A DNA stretch of 64,000 nt from Gentiana macrophylla (taxonomy: Eukaryota; Streptophyta; Magnoliopsida; Gentianales; Gentianaceae), in contig CM047815.1 of NCBI GenBank assembly GCA_026214975.1, positions 60,023,852-60,087,851 of the forward strand, given 5' to 3'. The notes beneath the pieces were generated by a model. The model saw nothing but the letters and a program-made list of their open reading frames with translations. It made no database searches and was not told the DNA's origin. This document shows positions 33,460 to 44,829 of this stretch, in pieces; the stretch's first letter is position 1, and every line of letters starts with the position of its first letter. A program made the translations under genes and the position numbers.

Positions 33460-36400
33460 TCAACTGGATTCTCCTGATCGTAGAAAGAGATTGAACTTTG
33501 ACCTCACTTCCGATGGAATACGCACAGGGCGATAATTCTTATCAAGCCACACGCACGTGCCTTTAGCCTCCAAAACAGGCTATAAATTAAAAACATCAGA
33601 AACTTAATCTATAGGTGTTTGATAGATCCTTCCAAGATTTCAATCACAGGGGGTATTATAACTTGAACAAACCTCTTCATTTGGTAGCTTGAAGATCAAG
33701 TGTTCAATGAAAAACCGAGCAGCTGAGGAGTCGATCACCCTCACTTTCAAAAGAAACCTGTCACCACTCTGTAATCAAAAGGAGAATACAATAATAAGAA
33801 CACACATAAACTAGGCAATTGAAAATCAACGTGTCCCTCTGTTGCATTTTTATACAGTAGTAGCCCCACATGTATATTTTACTTGCACTACAGAAAAAAA
33901 GGAAATTTGAAAGCTAACGCCCTGCACCCAGGCCCTGGTTGCGCTTGCTTAAATAGTCATAAATGGTCCGGTCAACTGGTTAAACCGCCGTCCTTGCTTG
34001 GTCTAAAAGGGCTAACCCGAATTGATAAGACCTTTATGTCTCACACTCATATGGGGGTGAGCAGGACAGTGGACTTGTTCGTCCCTACCAGAGGATTTCT
34101 AGAGGTGACCCCCACCCCTCACGGTGTGGCACTTAGATCCGTCTGATAGTCGGCTCTGAATACCATTCTGTAACGCCCCCAGACCCCAGGCCTGGTTGCG
34201 CTAAATGAGTCATAAATGGTCCGGTCAAGTGCTTAGACCGCCGTCCTCGCTTGGTCTAAAAGGGCTAACCCGATTTGACAAGACCTTTATGTCTCACACT
34301 TATATGGGGTGAGCAGGACATTACTTTACCGATGTGGGACTTTATAGAAACTGCATGCTTTGAAAACGCATCGTTTGAGAAATATGTTTAACATTTCTGA
34401 TAATGAAAAGGTAGTGTATGTTTTTCAATGGCTATGATACTTTTAATCAGAACCATGAAAGGTATAATCAAAGATTAAAAGGGAATAATTTTGCAATGTC
34501 GATCAAGAATATATTTTCAAGTTTGACCTTGCTAAAATCATAACCGAAGCAGAGCATACCCGTAAAGGTGCAAGGAACTTGAGGGACAGTTCTGACAAAG
34601 CTAATGAATCACCGCTTCGAGCAACTGCATCTGCGTTAACACCCATCCTTTCTAGAAGTTCATGACGTCCTGACCAAAGTGATTGTACAGAATTCAGATA
34701 TACTTATATAAAAGGAAAGTTGCGGAAACAATGAAGTCTATTCCCAAGATATACTACATCAGCTCTGTTTAGATCAAACATGAAATTCAAGAAGTTGGTT
34801 GATAGAAAACCTGCATAGCTTCCTCACATAATACACAAGATAGTTAAGCATGGATATTTGATGTTGAGCATTTCCATTTCATCCAAGTGTTGATGATGAT
34901 GAAAAAAAAAAAATACAAAAACACACACATAAATAGTACAAATTTCCCAACAAAAAAAAAAAAAAAAATCTAAACTTGGAACATTTTCACTTCTGATTCC
35001 TAGAAAAGCAAAGACGAGCATGATGTCAATGCTTCGGAGGACCCAGGAATTTTTTCAATGGGGCCAAATTCAAAAAAAAAGGTTTAGAAAAACTCTATCT
35101 GCCAGGTTTTCAACAACTTCTAACCAATTGAACTAAATGAACAATTGCATTAAAGATTTTCTGAAATAATATACCTACACAGTTTTTAATATTATTAAAG
35201 GGGTATAGTAAATTCGCACGGAAATTTGAGTGGGGTCAATGGCCCCCACCCCTGCTTCCATCAACAAGGTAATAGACGAACCGCATTGGGAACATGTGTG
35301 TATAGTAATGGAATTTGGTAATGTGAGTCATACGTAGAACATTTAGGCATATCCAAGATTCATCACTGTCTTGCATGCTCTACTCATGTCAAGATCTTGT
35401 CAAATAACAGAATGGAGTTTTTACCAAAACCAGTTCAATTACAACAGTTCAAACCAAGAAGTGCCGCCTCTACTATTATAACAGATCGATTAAGATAGAA
35501 GGCTAGTTCAAACCAACCTATTCATGTCTAAGGGAGTTGTTTGCTTTACCAAAAGCTACTGGGACATGAATAATATAGGCTCTTCTTCAGAGTCTTAATA
35601 GAAACTAAATACTCTCGTTGCTTCGTACCTTTCCGCATGATTTTGACCCTTTCTTTATCTACTACCCCAATTGTAACAGATGTTAGTAAAAATGGCAAGG
35701 CACACAGTGCAGAATCTTTTCCACCTTGATGGGATAGTTCATATTCAATAATTGACTAATCATTAGCAAAAGATGAATTGTTAAACAAGCTGTCCCGTAT
35801 CTCTTGCTGCACTCTAATGATTGATTACTCAATTTTACCTTAATTCACCTACCGCGTCTGATCAGCACTTTGGCGACATTTGTCTAACACAAATGATATT
35901 CCATCATTTCCACTTAGAAAACTATACAACGCACGCACAATTGGTAAACGACAAAACGTTGACCATAGCAGCTTTTAGACATCGGGATTGCCTCGAGCTC
36001 TATAGCATTACTTCCCCCCTGATAACAAAAAAGGGGCTGACATTTCTATCTTAAGACTAATGACAAGAAACATCATATGATAAGTCAAAAAAGTTACAAC
36101 CAGCAACTAACTTTGTAAGCCAGTTATAGCAATCTCACCATGCTGACAGTAGCTTGCATAAACGGCATTATTTACCACCCCATATTGATCCAATTCATAA
36201 TCCCTCACTTTGAGCTCAATTTCATGGAATCCATTCATCCTGCCAAGCATGCAAATATCACCTTAACTTCATTTTCAAACAAAATTTGATAATTTATCAT
36301 ACAAATATCTATGCATATTGGTGTATCCGCGTGCAGATACTTTTCTTATAGACACGCGTAAAAACTATATTTAGTTATTTGCACTTAAAAACGCTACCAT

Positions 36401-37723
36401 ATTTGTCTTATACACACACGTGAAAAGTGTTATTTAGCTAATTTCAATCAAAAACACTACCCCTTACGGACACACCACCTAAAAAATTTCAGCTCTAAAC
36501 AGTCCGACAAAAGATTGTCATACTACGATCCTAATTCATTGTAACGCCTCCGGCCTGTGCCTGATAGCGCTAAATGAGTCATAAATGGTCCGGTCAACTG
36601 CTTAGACCACCGTCCTCGCTTAGTCTAAAAGGGCTCACCCGAGTTGATAAGGCCTTTATGTCTCACACTTATAGGGGTGAGCATTCTACTACTTTACCGA
36701 TGTGGGACTTTACATTCTCCCCCCTTACCGATGTGAGACTTTACATTCTCTCCCCTTATAAGGAGCGTCCTCGCCAAGACTACATATAAGGATCGTCCTC
36801 GTCAGGACGGCAAAGACGGTGCCTGGATCGTCCCTACATGAGGTAACTAAAGGCCATCCTTACACCATATTTTGAACGGCGCAACGCATAGTTCTGTCTG
36901 ATAGTCGACTCTGAATACCATTCTCTAACGCCCCAGACCTGTGCCTGGAAGCGCTAAATGAGTCGTAAATGGTCCGGTCAGCTACTTTGACCGCTGTCCT
37001 CGCTTGGTCTAAAAAGGCTAACTCGAGTTTGACAAGACCTTTATGTCTCACACTTATATAGCGGTGAGCATTTTATTATTTTACCAATGTGGGATTTAGT
37101 TATATGCGTGGGCGTTCTTTTCCGGACAATGACTGGTATCCGGGGCATGGACGTCACATTCATATAGTAAAAAACAGCTAGAATATAAAACTGGATGATA
37201 AGTATTATTATTAGACTTCATATTCTGATATTCAAGAATAAATTCCCAAAAGAAAGAAGAAAAAAAATCAGATTTATAATCAAGAAATACAATAGTGCAC
37301 ATCTGAAACTTAATGATCGCATATACAGCTACAATTTTCATCTTGATATACGATTTAGCTCAATAACTTCAAAAAAAAAAAAGCAAGAAATAGAAACATC
37401 CCCAAAGATTTATAACCCAATAAATTAATCTTTGTCATATTAAACGCAATTTGGGCATGTAAAATGACTGTTGAAGATGAGAAAATCAGAGCTGAAATCG
37501 GAGGAAAAAGATGTAAATACCCTTTACCACCTTTGAGGTCTAGTACTGCCAGAACATCGCCGACGCTTTTTGTAGCCGCAGTAGACGATTTGAGACGCGG
37601 AAGCCGGAAATTTGCACGGATGTTGACAGAGAAGCTTGGGGACGGTGGGAAATGGAGATATGCCCCGATATCACTAGTTGGGTTGGCAAAAGAAGCAGAA
37701 GGAATGAGCAGGGACTTCGCCAT
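33460..37723 (-). CDS. ALT: Plastid acyl-lipid thioesterase, hot-dog fold (ALT/MKS2 family)
   Basis: Five exons on the minus strand, all with GT-AG junctions and intact phase: 37,723-37,521; 36,239-36,139; 34,669-34,560; 33,768-33,673; 33,579-33,460. 209 residues, normal for the family. Residues 1-55 are Ser-rich with few acidic residues, a likely plastid transit peptide. The hot-dog domain follows: [20 protein letters not shown] (D of DQYGVVNN is the likely catalytic Asp), [51 protein letters not shown], then [20 protein letters not shown]. Relatives release medium-chain and 3-keto fatty acids from acyl carrier protein in the plastid and feed methylketone or volatile pathways; MKS2 of wild tomato is one. 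TRIM elements lie in introns 1 and 3. No break is seen. Substrate chain length cannot be read from sequence. Confidence 0.93.
33913..34345 (-). mobile_element. TRIM retroelement with shortened interior, in ALT intron 3
   Basis: Two direct repeats of about 160-175 bases (TAACGCCC ... GGTTGCGCT ... TCATAAATGGTCCGGTCAA ... ACCTTTATGTCTCACACT) start at about 33,913 and 34,169. Between them lies only about 100 bases, with GGCTCTGAATACCA at 34,152-34,165, on the minus strand TGGTATTCAGAGCC, a Met-tRNA primer-binding site. No coding capacity, as expected for TRIMs. Confidence 0.8.
35028..35268. repeat. Dispersed-repeat-like sequence in ALT intron 2
   Basis: GGACCCAGGAATTTTTTCAA and GGGGTCAATGGCCCCCACCC recall a common plant interspersed repeat with those end phrases. 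No clear inverted ends or target duplication, so the class is open. Confidence 0.35.
36540..37099 (-). mobile_element. TRIM retroelement in ALT intron 1
   Basis: The left LTR 36,540-36,713 runs TGTAACGCC to GTGGGACTTTACA; the right LTR about 36,924-37,099. The interior of 210 bases has, on the minus strand, a primer-binding site TGGTATTCAGAGTC beside the right LTR and a purine tract beside the left LTR (TTCTCCCCCCTT on plus). This marks the minus strand as sense. Same family as the copy in intron 3. Confidence 0.85.
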
Positions 37724-38088
37724 TTTCTCGTCAAAATCGAGGTTTGGTCCACGGGAAGGTAATTTATCTTCGTCGTCGAAGTTAGGCAGTTGACTTTCAG
37801 GTGGGTGTCAAGGTTTGGCAGGCCATCAATAATCAATAGGGCCCTTTAGTTATTTAAGTTTAATCGAAATTATCAGAATAATAAATTTATAGCATAATTC
37901 ACGTATCAATGAATAATAACTGGATTATATCTGGTGGGTGAAAAGCCATTAATGCCCTTCCCCCTTCTTGATTTGTGATGATTTACTTAATACTAAAAAT
38001 GTAATTAACCTTTAATTAAAAATTTGATTAAAGTTTCTTAATCCGACCCCCAATATTAAGGCGGGTAAAATAACCAACCCTAATTTAC
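37724..38088. other. Intergenic region upstream of the ALT gene
   Basis: Contains the likely promoter and 5' leader of the ALT gene (minus) and leads into the plus-strand leader at 38.1 kb. The two units are divergent and about 400 bases apart. No TATA box stands out. Confidence 0.4.
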
Positions 38089-38096
38089 GCGCCAAA
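38089..38096. promoter_or_regulatory. E2F-type site GCGCCAAA
   Basis: TTTGGCGC on the minus strand fits the TTTSSCGC consensus exactly. It lies between the ALT start (about 370 bases) and the possible leader exon beginning near 38,150. Plant E2F sites mark S-phase genes. A single eight-base match is suggestive only. Confidence 0.35.
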
Positions 38097-38149
38097 ATCA
38101 AATCAAAAGCCCCTTTCCTATCCTATTTCCCCCTTTGCAAAGCCATTTA

Positions 38150-38951
38150 CTCTGATGTGTCTCTTCCTCAGTGTCCAGTCATTGTCCTCGCCGGAACAAC
38201 CCTCTCTTTTCTTCTTCTCCGTGAATCATTGTCCGAGCCGAGCTGTGTGGTAATCGAAAGGGTTTCTTGGCTTTCCATATCGGTATGTGAATGTAAATTA
38301 AGCTAATACCATTGAATTGCATGTAAATGATTGAGTTTGTGGTGTACATGATTTTGGAGATTAGGAAGGTGTGTATGTGGTGTTGAATGATTTAGTCAAA
38401 TTGAGTTTGTTAGTTTACTTACCCTGCGAGATTAGCTTAAACCGTGTGTTTAACTCTGAATTGAATTAAAAATGGGGACAACCCCGATTGAAAATGGCTA
38501 TTTGATTTAAATTGAAATGGTTAAATGTTGAATTAGTGATTTGTGCAGTGACTATATATATATATATATATATATCTATTTGGTTATATTTTCTAGCTGC
38601 ATTTCCTGGTGAATGGTAATCGCATTAATCTTAAAATATTGATTATAGTGTGACACATGTTTAAACTTGTTAATGGCTATGTGAACTTCTATCTGCATTT
38701 CAAGGTGGATTGATTATAGTGTGACACAAGTTTAAACTTGTTAATGGCTATGTGAACTTGTATCTGCATTTCAAGGTGAATCGATTATAATGTGACACAA
38801 GTTTAAACTTGTTAATGGCTATTTGAACTCAATTGGAATTGATTTGTGATTTAAAATAAATTGAATGCAATGCTACATTCAAACATTCAAGCGTTATGGA
38901 TTTTGTCTATGTGTATATTGGTTTGTAATTATTGTATTGAATAAAAATAGG
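38150..38951 (+). other. Possible non-coding leader exon and intron before the MuDR-type transposase
   Basis: 38,150-38,282 is CT-rich, leader-like, and ends with a donor ATATCG|GTATGTGA. At 38,951 an acceptor AAAATAG| is followed by 17 bases and the ATG of the transposase N-terminus (38,968). The intron would hold the three 66-base repeats and a TA microsatellite. Inferred from splice-site shape only. Confidence 0.4.
38640..38835. repeat. Three tandem 66-base repeats with GTTTAAAC core
   Basis: Each unit has GATTATAGTGTGACACAAG, then GTTTAAACTTGTTAATGGCT, then ATCTGCATTTCAAGGTG. The same GTTTAAACTTGT word recurs three times at 42,074-42,150 on the other side of the element. Confidence 0.92.
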
Positions 38952-38964
38952 ATCGCGGTGAAGT

Positions 38965-41695
38965 GTGATGGAAGATAAAGTTTGTATTTTTATATTTTAC
39001 CCTGTGGAGATTGAAAAAGACGTCAATGGTCTATGGTCTTGGAAGTATGTAGGGTGTGAATCTGAAGAAGTCTCGACGATTTTGAGTGTCAAAAAGAACA
39101 TTACATTTGAAGAATTGTATGACATGGTGAAAAATGAGTTGGAAATCGATACAACTATGAGTTTGAGATGAAATATATGGTCCCCATTAGTAAAGCTAGA
39201 CCGATGGTGATTGATTGCGATAAGCTTGTGAATCGGTTTATATCTATTTGTAATTTAAAACAAGATACTTTATTAATATGTTTGAAGGAAAAGGATAAGT
39301 GTACCGAGGTTTATGAAAGTCAAGAAACATGTGAAGTAGTAAATGTGTCGGAAAGTCAAGAAACATGTGTTGAAAGAGATGAAGAGACAGATGTTGATGT
39401 TTTGGCAAATGGGATGAAAGGGATGTTGGATGTAAGAAGAGAAAGCATGGAGACATGTGTTGAAAAGAATATTAATGAAGAGATAAATGTGGATGTTGTT
39501 GGGAATGCCATTGAAGAGGTGTTGGATGTAAGAATAGAAAGCATAGTGACATGTGTTGAAAAGACTGTTAATGAAGAGATAGATGTGGATGTTGTTGGGA
39601 ATGCCATGGAAAAGATGTTGGATGTAAGAATAGAAAGCATAGAGACATGTGTCGAAGATTCTCATTTGAACACGGGGGGTGACAACATGGACTTTAATTA
39701 GCAACTTGAAGACTCCTTATTGGTGAATTTGGGTGAAGATGTTTATTTAGAAGAATCATATCAGAGAATTAGCATAAGCGAGGCTGATAAATTGTCAAAT
39801 GAGAATCTTGATGGCTTTGTTGTGAGAAACGAGATTGTTGATCCCTTGAATGCACCCCCAACTGTGGTTAACGTGCAAAGAATTGAACATGAAGACTTTC
39901 GTTGTAGTCGTACTATAGGTGATACTTTAGTGTGCATTCCCGAACATGAAGACTTTCGTGTGAATGATCCGTTTAAATGCAAAAAAAAATTGGTATTCAA
40001 ACTTGCGAATTTGGCTACGAAGTACAAGTTTGAATTCAAAACGCAAACTTCCAACAAAAGCGTTTATTCAGTTTTATGTGAAGCCGCCGGATGCAAATGG
40101 CGTCTGCGAGCCACCAAACTTCAAGCACCTTCTGAGCGATTTGTAGTGGTAACGTATGCAAATAAGCATAGCTGCCCACCTATTGCTCCTCGAAAAGACC
40201 ATAGACATGCTACGCACAAGCTAATTGGCACATACTTTGCAAGAAGGTTTAAAGATGCCAATCGTATTAACGCACCAAAAGACTTGATGCATGATTTTCA
40301 GCAAGAATTTGGATATGATGTAACTTATTGCAAGACGTATAGGGCTAAGGGTTATGCAGAAGGATTGATAAGTGGTAATCCAAACAAAAGTTGGGGAGAA
40401 TTACCCAAATATTGTTATAGGCTGAAGGCTAGAAACCCGGACACTGTATATCATATTGAAAAAAATGATGGGAATGTTTTCAAATACTTTTTCATGGCAC
40501 TTGGTCAAAGTATTGAGGGTTTTTATTTGGCGATGGGGAAAGTCATTTATGTGGACGGCACGCATTTGAAAACGCGTTATAAAGGGACCTTACTTGTGGC
40601 AACATGTCAAGATGCAAATCATCAAATATTTTCACTTGCTTGGGGTGTGGTTGCTTCTGAAAGTATAGAGTCTTGGACATGGTTTTTTGATAAGCTGAAA
40701 CCATCATTGGGGACACGAATGATCTTGCGATACTTTCTGATCGTGCCGATAGTATTAAAACATCTTTCAAGACGGTGTTTAAGAATGCACACCATGGGCA
40801 TTGCATGTATCACATGCAAAAGAATTTGAGGATGAAATATCCCAGACGTGGTGTGGGAAAGCTCTTTCAGAAAGCTGCAAAGGCCTATACAGAAGCAGAA
40901 TTCAAGTTGCATTTCGACACTTTATGTAGTAAATGCCCGAAAGCTAACAAATATTTGAAAGAAGCATAATTCCCTATGTAGGCTAGAGCTAAATTTGAGG
41001 GATTTCGTTACAACATAATGACCACAAACCATGCCGAGTCTGTGAATGCTAGGCTAAAGCGTGCACGAGAATTTTCAATTGTTGGGTTGATTGAACATAT
41101 CCGGGAGATGTTACAGGATTGGTTTGCTAAAAGAAATGAATCATCTACAAATTGCCAAGATGCTCTTACTCCCAAAATTGAAATCGAAGTGAACAAAAGC
41201 TTCGAGTCAGCCAAACGATTTTCAGTTAATACACTTTCATCAGATAAGTATGATGTTCGTGACAAGGATGCTGTTATTTCTTACATCGTTGAGTTGGATA
41301 TGTAGACGTGTAAATGTAAAAACTTCCAGATGGATATGTATCCTGGCGAGCATGCAGCTGTTGTGTTGAAGTATACAGGGAAGCAAGCCTCCAATTATTG
41401 CACTTGGTATTATAGCGTCAATTGTTGGAGGCTAGCTTATTCCACATGTGTGTATCCACTTGAAAATGAAGATGAATGTGTGTATCCCGATGATGTGCTT
41501 AACGATGTGGTTTTGCCACTGAAGATGCCAAAGAGACAAAGTGGATGGCCATCAAAAAAGAGGAAACGCTCAGCCGGGGATAGAAAGACGAAGTATGTTT
41601 GTGGCAAGTGCGGTGTCAATGGTCATTATGCTTCCACTTGTAAGAGTCTGATTGGTGGAGAAATGCTCACCAGCGACACTCCTACTTTTCCATGA
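38965..41695 (+). pseudogene. MuDR-type MULE transposase, decayed
   Basis: Mutator transposases cut and move the element. The N-terminus MEDKVCIFIFYPVE is broken at TTT near 39,160 (MSLR then stop; the next frame reads MKYMVPISKARPMVIDCDKL). Three repeats of about 39 residues follow (RxESxxTCVEKxxNEEIxVD), and a TAG at 39,699. Then come the MuDR DNA-binding domain (DPFKCKKKLVFKLANLATKY, CKWRLRATK) and the MULE core IYVDGTHLKTRYKGTLLVAT. A base appears missing in GGGG near 40,715; beyond it runs DTNDLAILSDRADSI, HCMYHMQKNLRMKYP, TTNHAESVNARLKRA, a SWIM remnant (TCKC...PGEHA; the third Cys is Gly) and a zinc knuckle CGKCGVNGHYASTC. In-frame TAA/TAG also fall at about 40,967, 40,979 and 41,303. 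Inactive as written. Confidence 0.85.
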
Positions 41696-42069
41696 TAAGG
41701 TATTGTATGTATTAATATTTAGAGTTGTTTTTTTTATTCAATCATGTTACATTGCATTATGCTTGTTACCTTTTTTCTTTGACAATGTTACAGGAAGGCG
41801 GTGGGATACATATTGTGGCTGTTTAAGTATTAATGTTGATGAAGAGGATGAGATGTTTACATTTGTGGCTGTTTAAGTATTAATGTTGATGAAAATTACT
41901 ATGAGATGTTTACATTTGTGGCTGTTTAAGCTTGTTACATTTTTTCTTTGTTTGTTTGTTATTGTATTTTGAATAATAGCAAATTGTATGTGTTGGTTAT
42001 TCTCATTTGGTTGATGTTCAAATCTGGAAGATGTAGATGATGGTTGGTGTTGTAAAACAGTCACTCTAG

Positions 42070-42150
42070 AAACATGTTTAAACTTGTGTCAGCCCTGGAA
42101 AGAAGTTTAAACTTGTGTAGCCCCCGGAAATAGGTTTAAACTTGTAAAAC
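42070..42150. repeat. Right-hand GTTTAAACTTGT repeats
   Basis: Three copies at about 42,075, 42,108 and 42,138, spaced about 30 bases, in the same orientation as the left-hand copies at 38.6-38.8 kb. Likely subterminal sites of the MuDR-type element. Confidence 0.85.
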
Positions 42151-42276
42151 ATTGATGTGTTGGTTGTTCTCCTTTTTTTTTTAATGTGATTACCATTCAA
42201 ATCCTTCAAATAACCATTAGATAAGAAAACCAAATCCATAGTACAGAAAAATACAGAATCCCAAGAACTTAAGTTT

Positions 42277-42550
42277 TTACTTGGTAAGATGAAATACGAA
42301 AGAAAAGGTTAGACAAGTAATAGCCAATAATACAAGTTTCTTTTGAGAGGAATCGTTCCTTAGCCTGATCTTCTCAAGTAATGTCTCCAAGCGAGCAATC
42401 CTTTCTCTATCATGGAGTAACATTTGAACCATGGAATCTGAATTGCGACCTCTCAGTAACTCGGTGACGTTGATCTCAACTTGTTCAATTTTTTTGCATC
42501 ATTTTCTCGCATGCACTTTATCATTTCAATATCATTTTGAAGGACACCAC
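42277..42550 (-). pseudogene. Last exon of a GRF-zinc-finger-type small protein (At4g04775-like tail)
   Basis: After an acceptor TTCATGCAG|GTGG the minus strand encodes VLQNDIEMIKCMRENDAKK, then, after a shift at an A7 run, IEQVEINVTELLRGRNSDSM, LLHDRERIARLETLLEKIRL and a hydrophobic end KLVLLAITCLTFSFVFHLTK. A coiled coil ending in one membrane segment is the tail layout of the small plant GRF-zinc-finger proteins that often travel with MULEs. The zinc-finger exon is not visible; it would lie right of 42,726, where a hAT element has inserted. Identity is inferred from layout, not strong similarity. Confidence 0.45.
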
Positions 42551-43061
42551 CTGCATGAATGAGTTAAGGGATTTGGGGATAAATAGAGAGAGGTATTTCA
42601 GTCTATCCATGATTTTATAAGGTTTTTACCCTTTTTCAATTTCTTTAAAAATCAAAAACAGGTCAAAGCTAATAGTTGCAAAGCACAAACTTTATAAGCT
42701 CAACGGTGTCATCCCCCCTAATCATTAGGGCTGAACTAAAATTCTGAAAACCAAACCAACCGGTAAAACCAAATCGAAAAGATATAAATTATTGTTTTTT
42801 CTTATCGATTTTTATATAATTAAAAATCAAACCGTATAATACAATTTGATTTCAATTTAAAAGAATAAAAACCGTTTAAAACCGGATCAAACCAATATAT
42901 ATATATATATATATCAGTGTGTTTTTTTTTCGGTCCAACTCAACGTGTTTAAATTTTGTATTTGTAATGTATTACTGATCAATTATTAATTTCATATCCT
43001 AAATGTTCAAATTTTGTTGATAAATTCACAGACTTGTCTTCAATTTTCAATCATTTATGGC

Positions 43062-43393
43062 ATGTTTGATACAGAGAAATGCCGAGAAAAGAAGAATGCT
43101 AAGAATAAGTCTCAGAAAAGAAAAGATGAGAAAACAATAGAATAGATTCTCACCATTAGTTTGGTATGCAGAGAAAAGATGTTGAGAATAGAATTGATGA
43201 ACTTTTCTATTTTCACTCAACTTTTCTTCACAGTAAGTTGAGAATTAAAAATGTGGGGAAAAAAATTAATTTTGAGAAAAGTCTTGAACTTGAGAAAAGA
43301 CACTTTTCTATTTTAATTTAACCAAATATGTCTAATTTGAGAAAAGAAATTTTTTTTTTTTCTTTTCTCAACCCTTTTCTCTGTACCAAACAT
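43062..43393. mobile_element. MITE nested in the hAT element
   Basis: Termini ATGTTTGATACAGAGAAA and, inverted, ATGTTTGGTACAGAGAAA. The interior is made of GAGAAAAG-type words in both directions, so it can fold into a long hairpin. Class not certain. Confidence 0.75.
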
Positions 43394-43598
43394 CTCAAGT
43401 ACATGTTAGCTCACAACTCACCACCGCTAACTCTTTTTTCTATTTCTACTTCCTCAACACCAATATTTGAAATATGTGAATGCTGATTTGCATGACATAC
43501 TTCTGTTAATGATGTTGATGAACTTCATCATAGATATTTTCCGATTTGTTTATTTGTAAGGTTTGACATCTTATATCAATAAATGCATTGATAAACAT

Positions 43599-43997
43599 TA
43601 CTCCTTCCATCTTTTTTATCTGTCATATGGAGAAGATACACACAGATTAAGAAAGTGATTAATGTGTCTGAAAAAGATGGTAAAATGACTAAGTTGTCCT
43701 TTGATTTTTTTAATATATACACACCCAATAAATGTTGATTATTTCTTGTTAATTGGAGTATTATACTAGGAATATCTATATGCATGGGTAATAGTGAGAC
43801 AAATTGACTTTTGGAGTTTTTAGCACTGAGAATGTATTTTTTTATTAGAGATGTAAATACTTTGTTTATATTTTATAATTAAATTGAAGGGTAAAAGTGG
43901 GAAAAAAATAATAAATACTGCATTGGTGATGTAAAATGACAGATAAATAAAAATAAATAAATTCTGAAAAGTGACGGTTAAAAAAACGGAGGGAGTA
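43599..43997. mobile_element. Mariner/Stowaway-type MITE nested in the hAT element
   Basis: Ends TACTCCTTCCATCTTTTTTA and inverted TACTCCCTCCGTTTTTTTAA, with TA at both sides. Same class as the copies in the GT14 intron. Confidence 0.85.
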
Positions 43998-44829
43998 GTT
44001 TTTTATATGTTTGTCTTTTAATTGCTTATAATTAGATTATATTGGAAAATAACATTGTTGAGATAATCAAAATCAGAACCAGTGTTTTGGAGAAAATAAA
44101 ATCACGAATATGTTCTAACTAAATGAAGCCCAAAACTATATTACATTTTTTTTATTACAAATATGTGAAAATTAGCTACCTTCGATTTATCTCTCGCTTA
44201 CTTATGAAACAAATACATTCCTCTTTCTCCCTCAATCTTACTCAAAATATTATTTTGTATAATGGATTTTGAGATTTATATACATTATTCAATAATATAA
44301 CGGTTAGTTCATTATTAGTTTTTTTTGTAGTTGATAATTCATTGATGAATTGAAATGAGTAAGAGATGACTCTTTTATTTTCTTGTTTGTCCCAAACTTA
44401 GGAATTCAATAGTAGTTGCCGAGTTTGTTGTGTCGAATGGTGTTGAAGGAAGGTTTGTTTTTGGAAGTTTAAGATTCGCATAGTAGATTTAGTTAAATAT
44501 ATTTGTTAAATCATCTCATTGGATTTACTGACCGTAAAAAACTGGAACATAGTCAAACCAAACCGGAACGAACAAATGGTTTACGTCTTAAAACCGTTCT
44601 AGTTTGGTTTTAAAATTCAGAAACCATATAAAATGGTCCGATTTTAAAAATGAAAAAAACCGGTCGAACCAGACCATGTTCACCCCTAATAATCATAGAT
44701 TTTTGGTTTAAAAGTTAGTCCATTTAGACATGAAAAGGTAGTGTCAATACAATTTGTGTATGGATTGCATTTTTTTTGGTACGGAATAAAGTGAGGAGTA
44801 CTGACAGAAAAGGGGTCGTAGTGACTGGT

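Larger units (their letters stand above)
42726..44688. mobile_element. Non-autonomous hAT element with 8-bp target duplication
   Basis: Termini TAGGGCTGAACT and, inverted, TAGGGGTGAACA. Flanks CTAATCAT (42,718-42,725) and ATAATCAT (44,689-44,696) match at seven of eight bases. The interior is rich in AAACCGGT/AACCAAACC words at both ends and carries two nested MITEs. No transposase. Confidence 0.82.

Noticed and set aside
39244..39704. Antisense open frames opposite the 39-residue repeats of the transposase
   Set aside because: They mirror the repeated coding DNA and have no family resemblance.
38965..41695. A domesticated host transposase gene
   Set aside because: Several stops and frame changes, a lost SWIM cysteine, and subterminal repeats still beside it fit a decayed element better.
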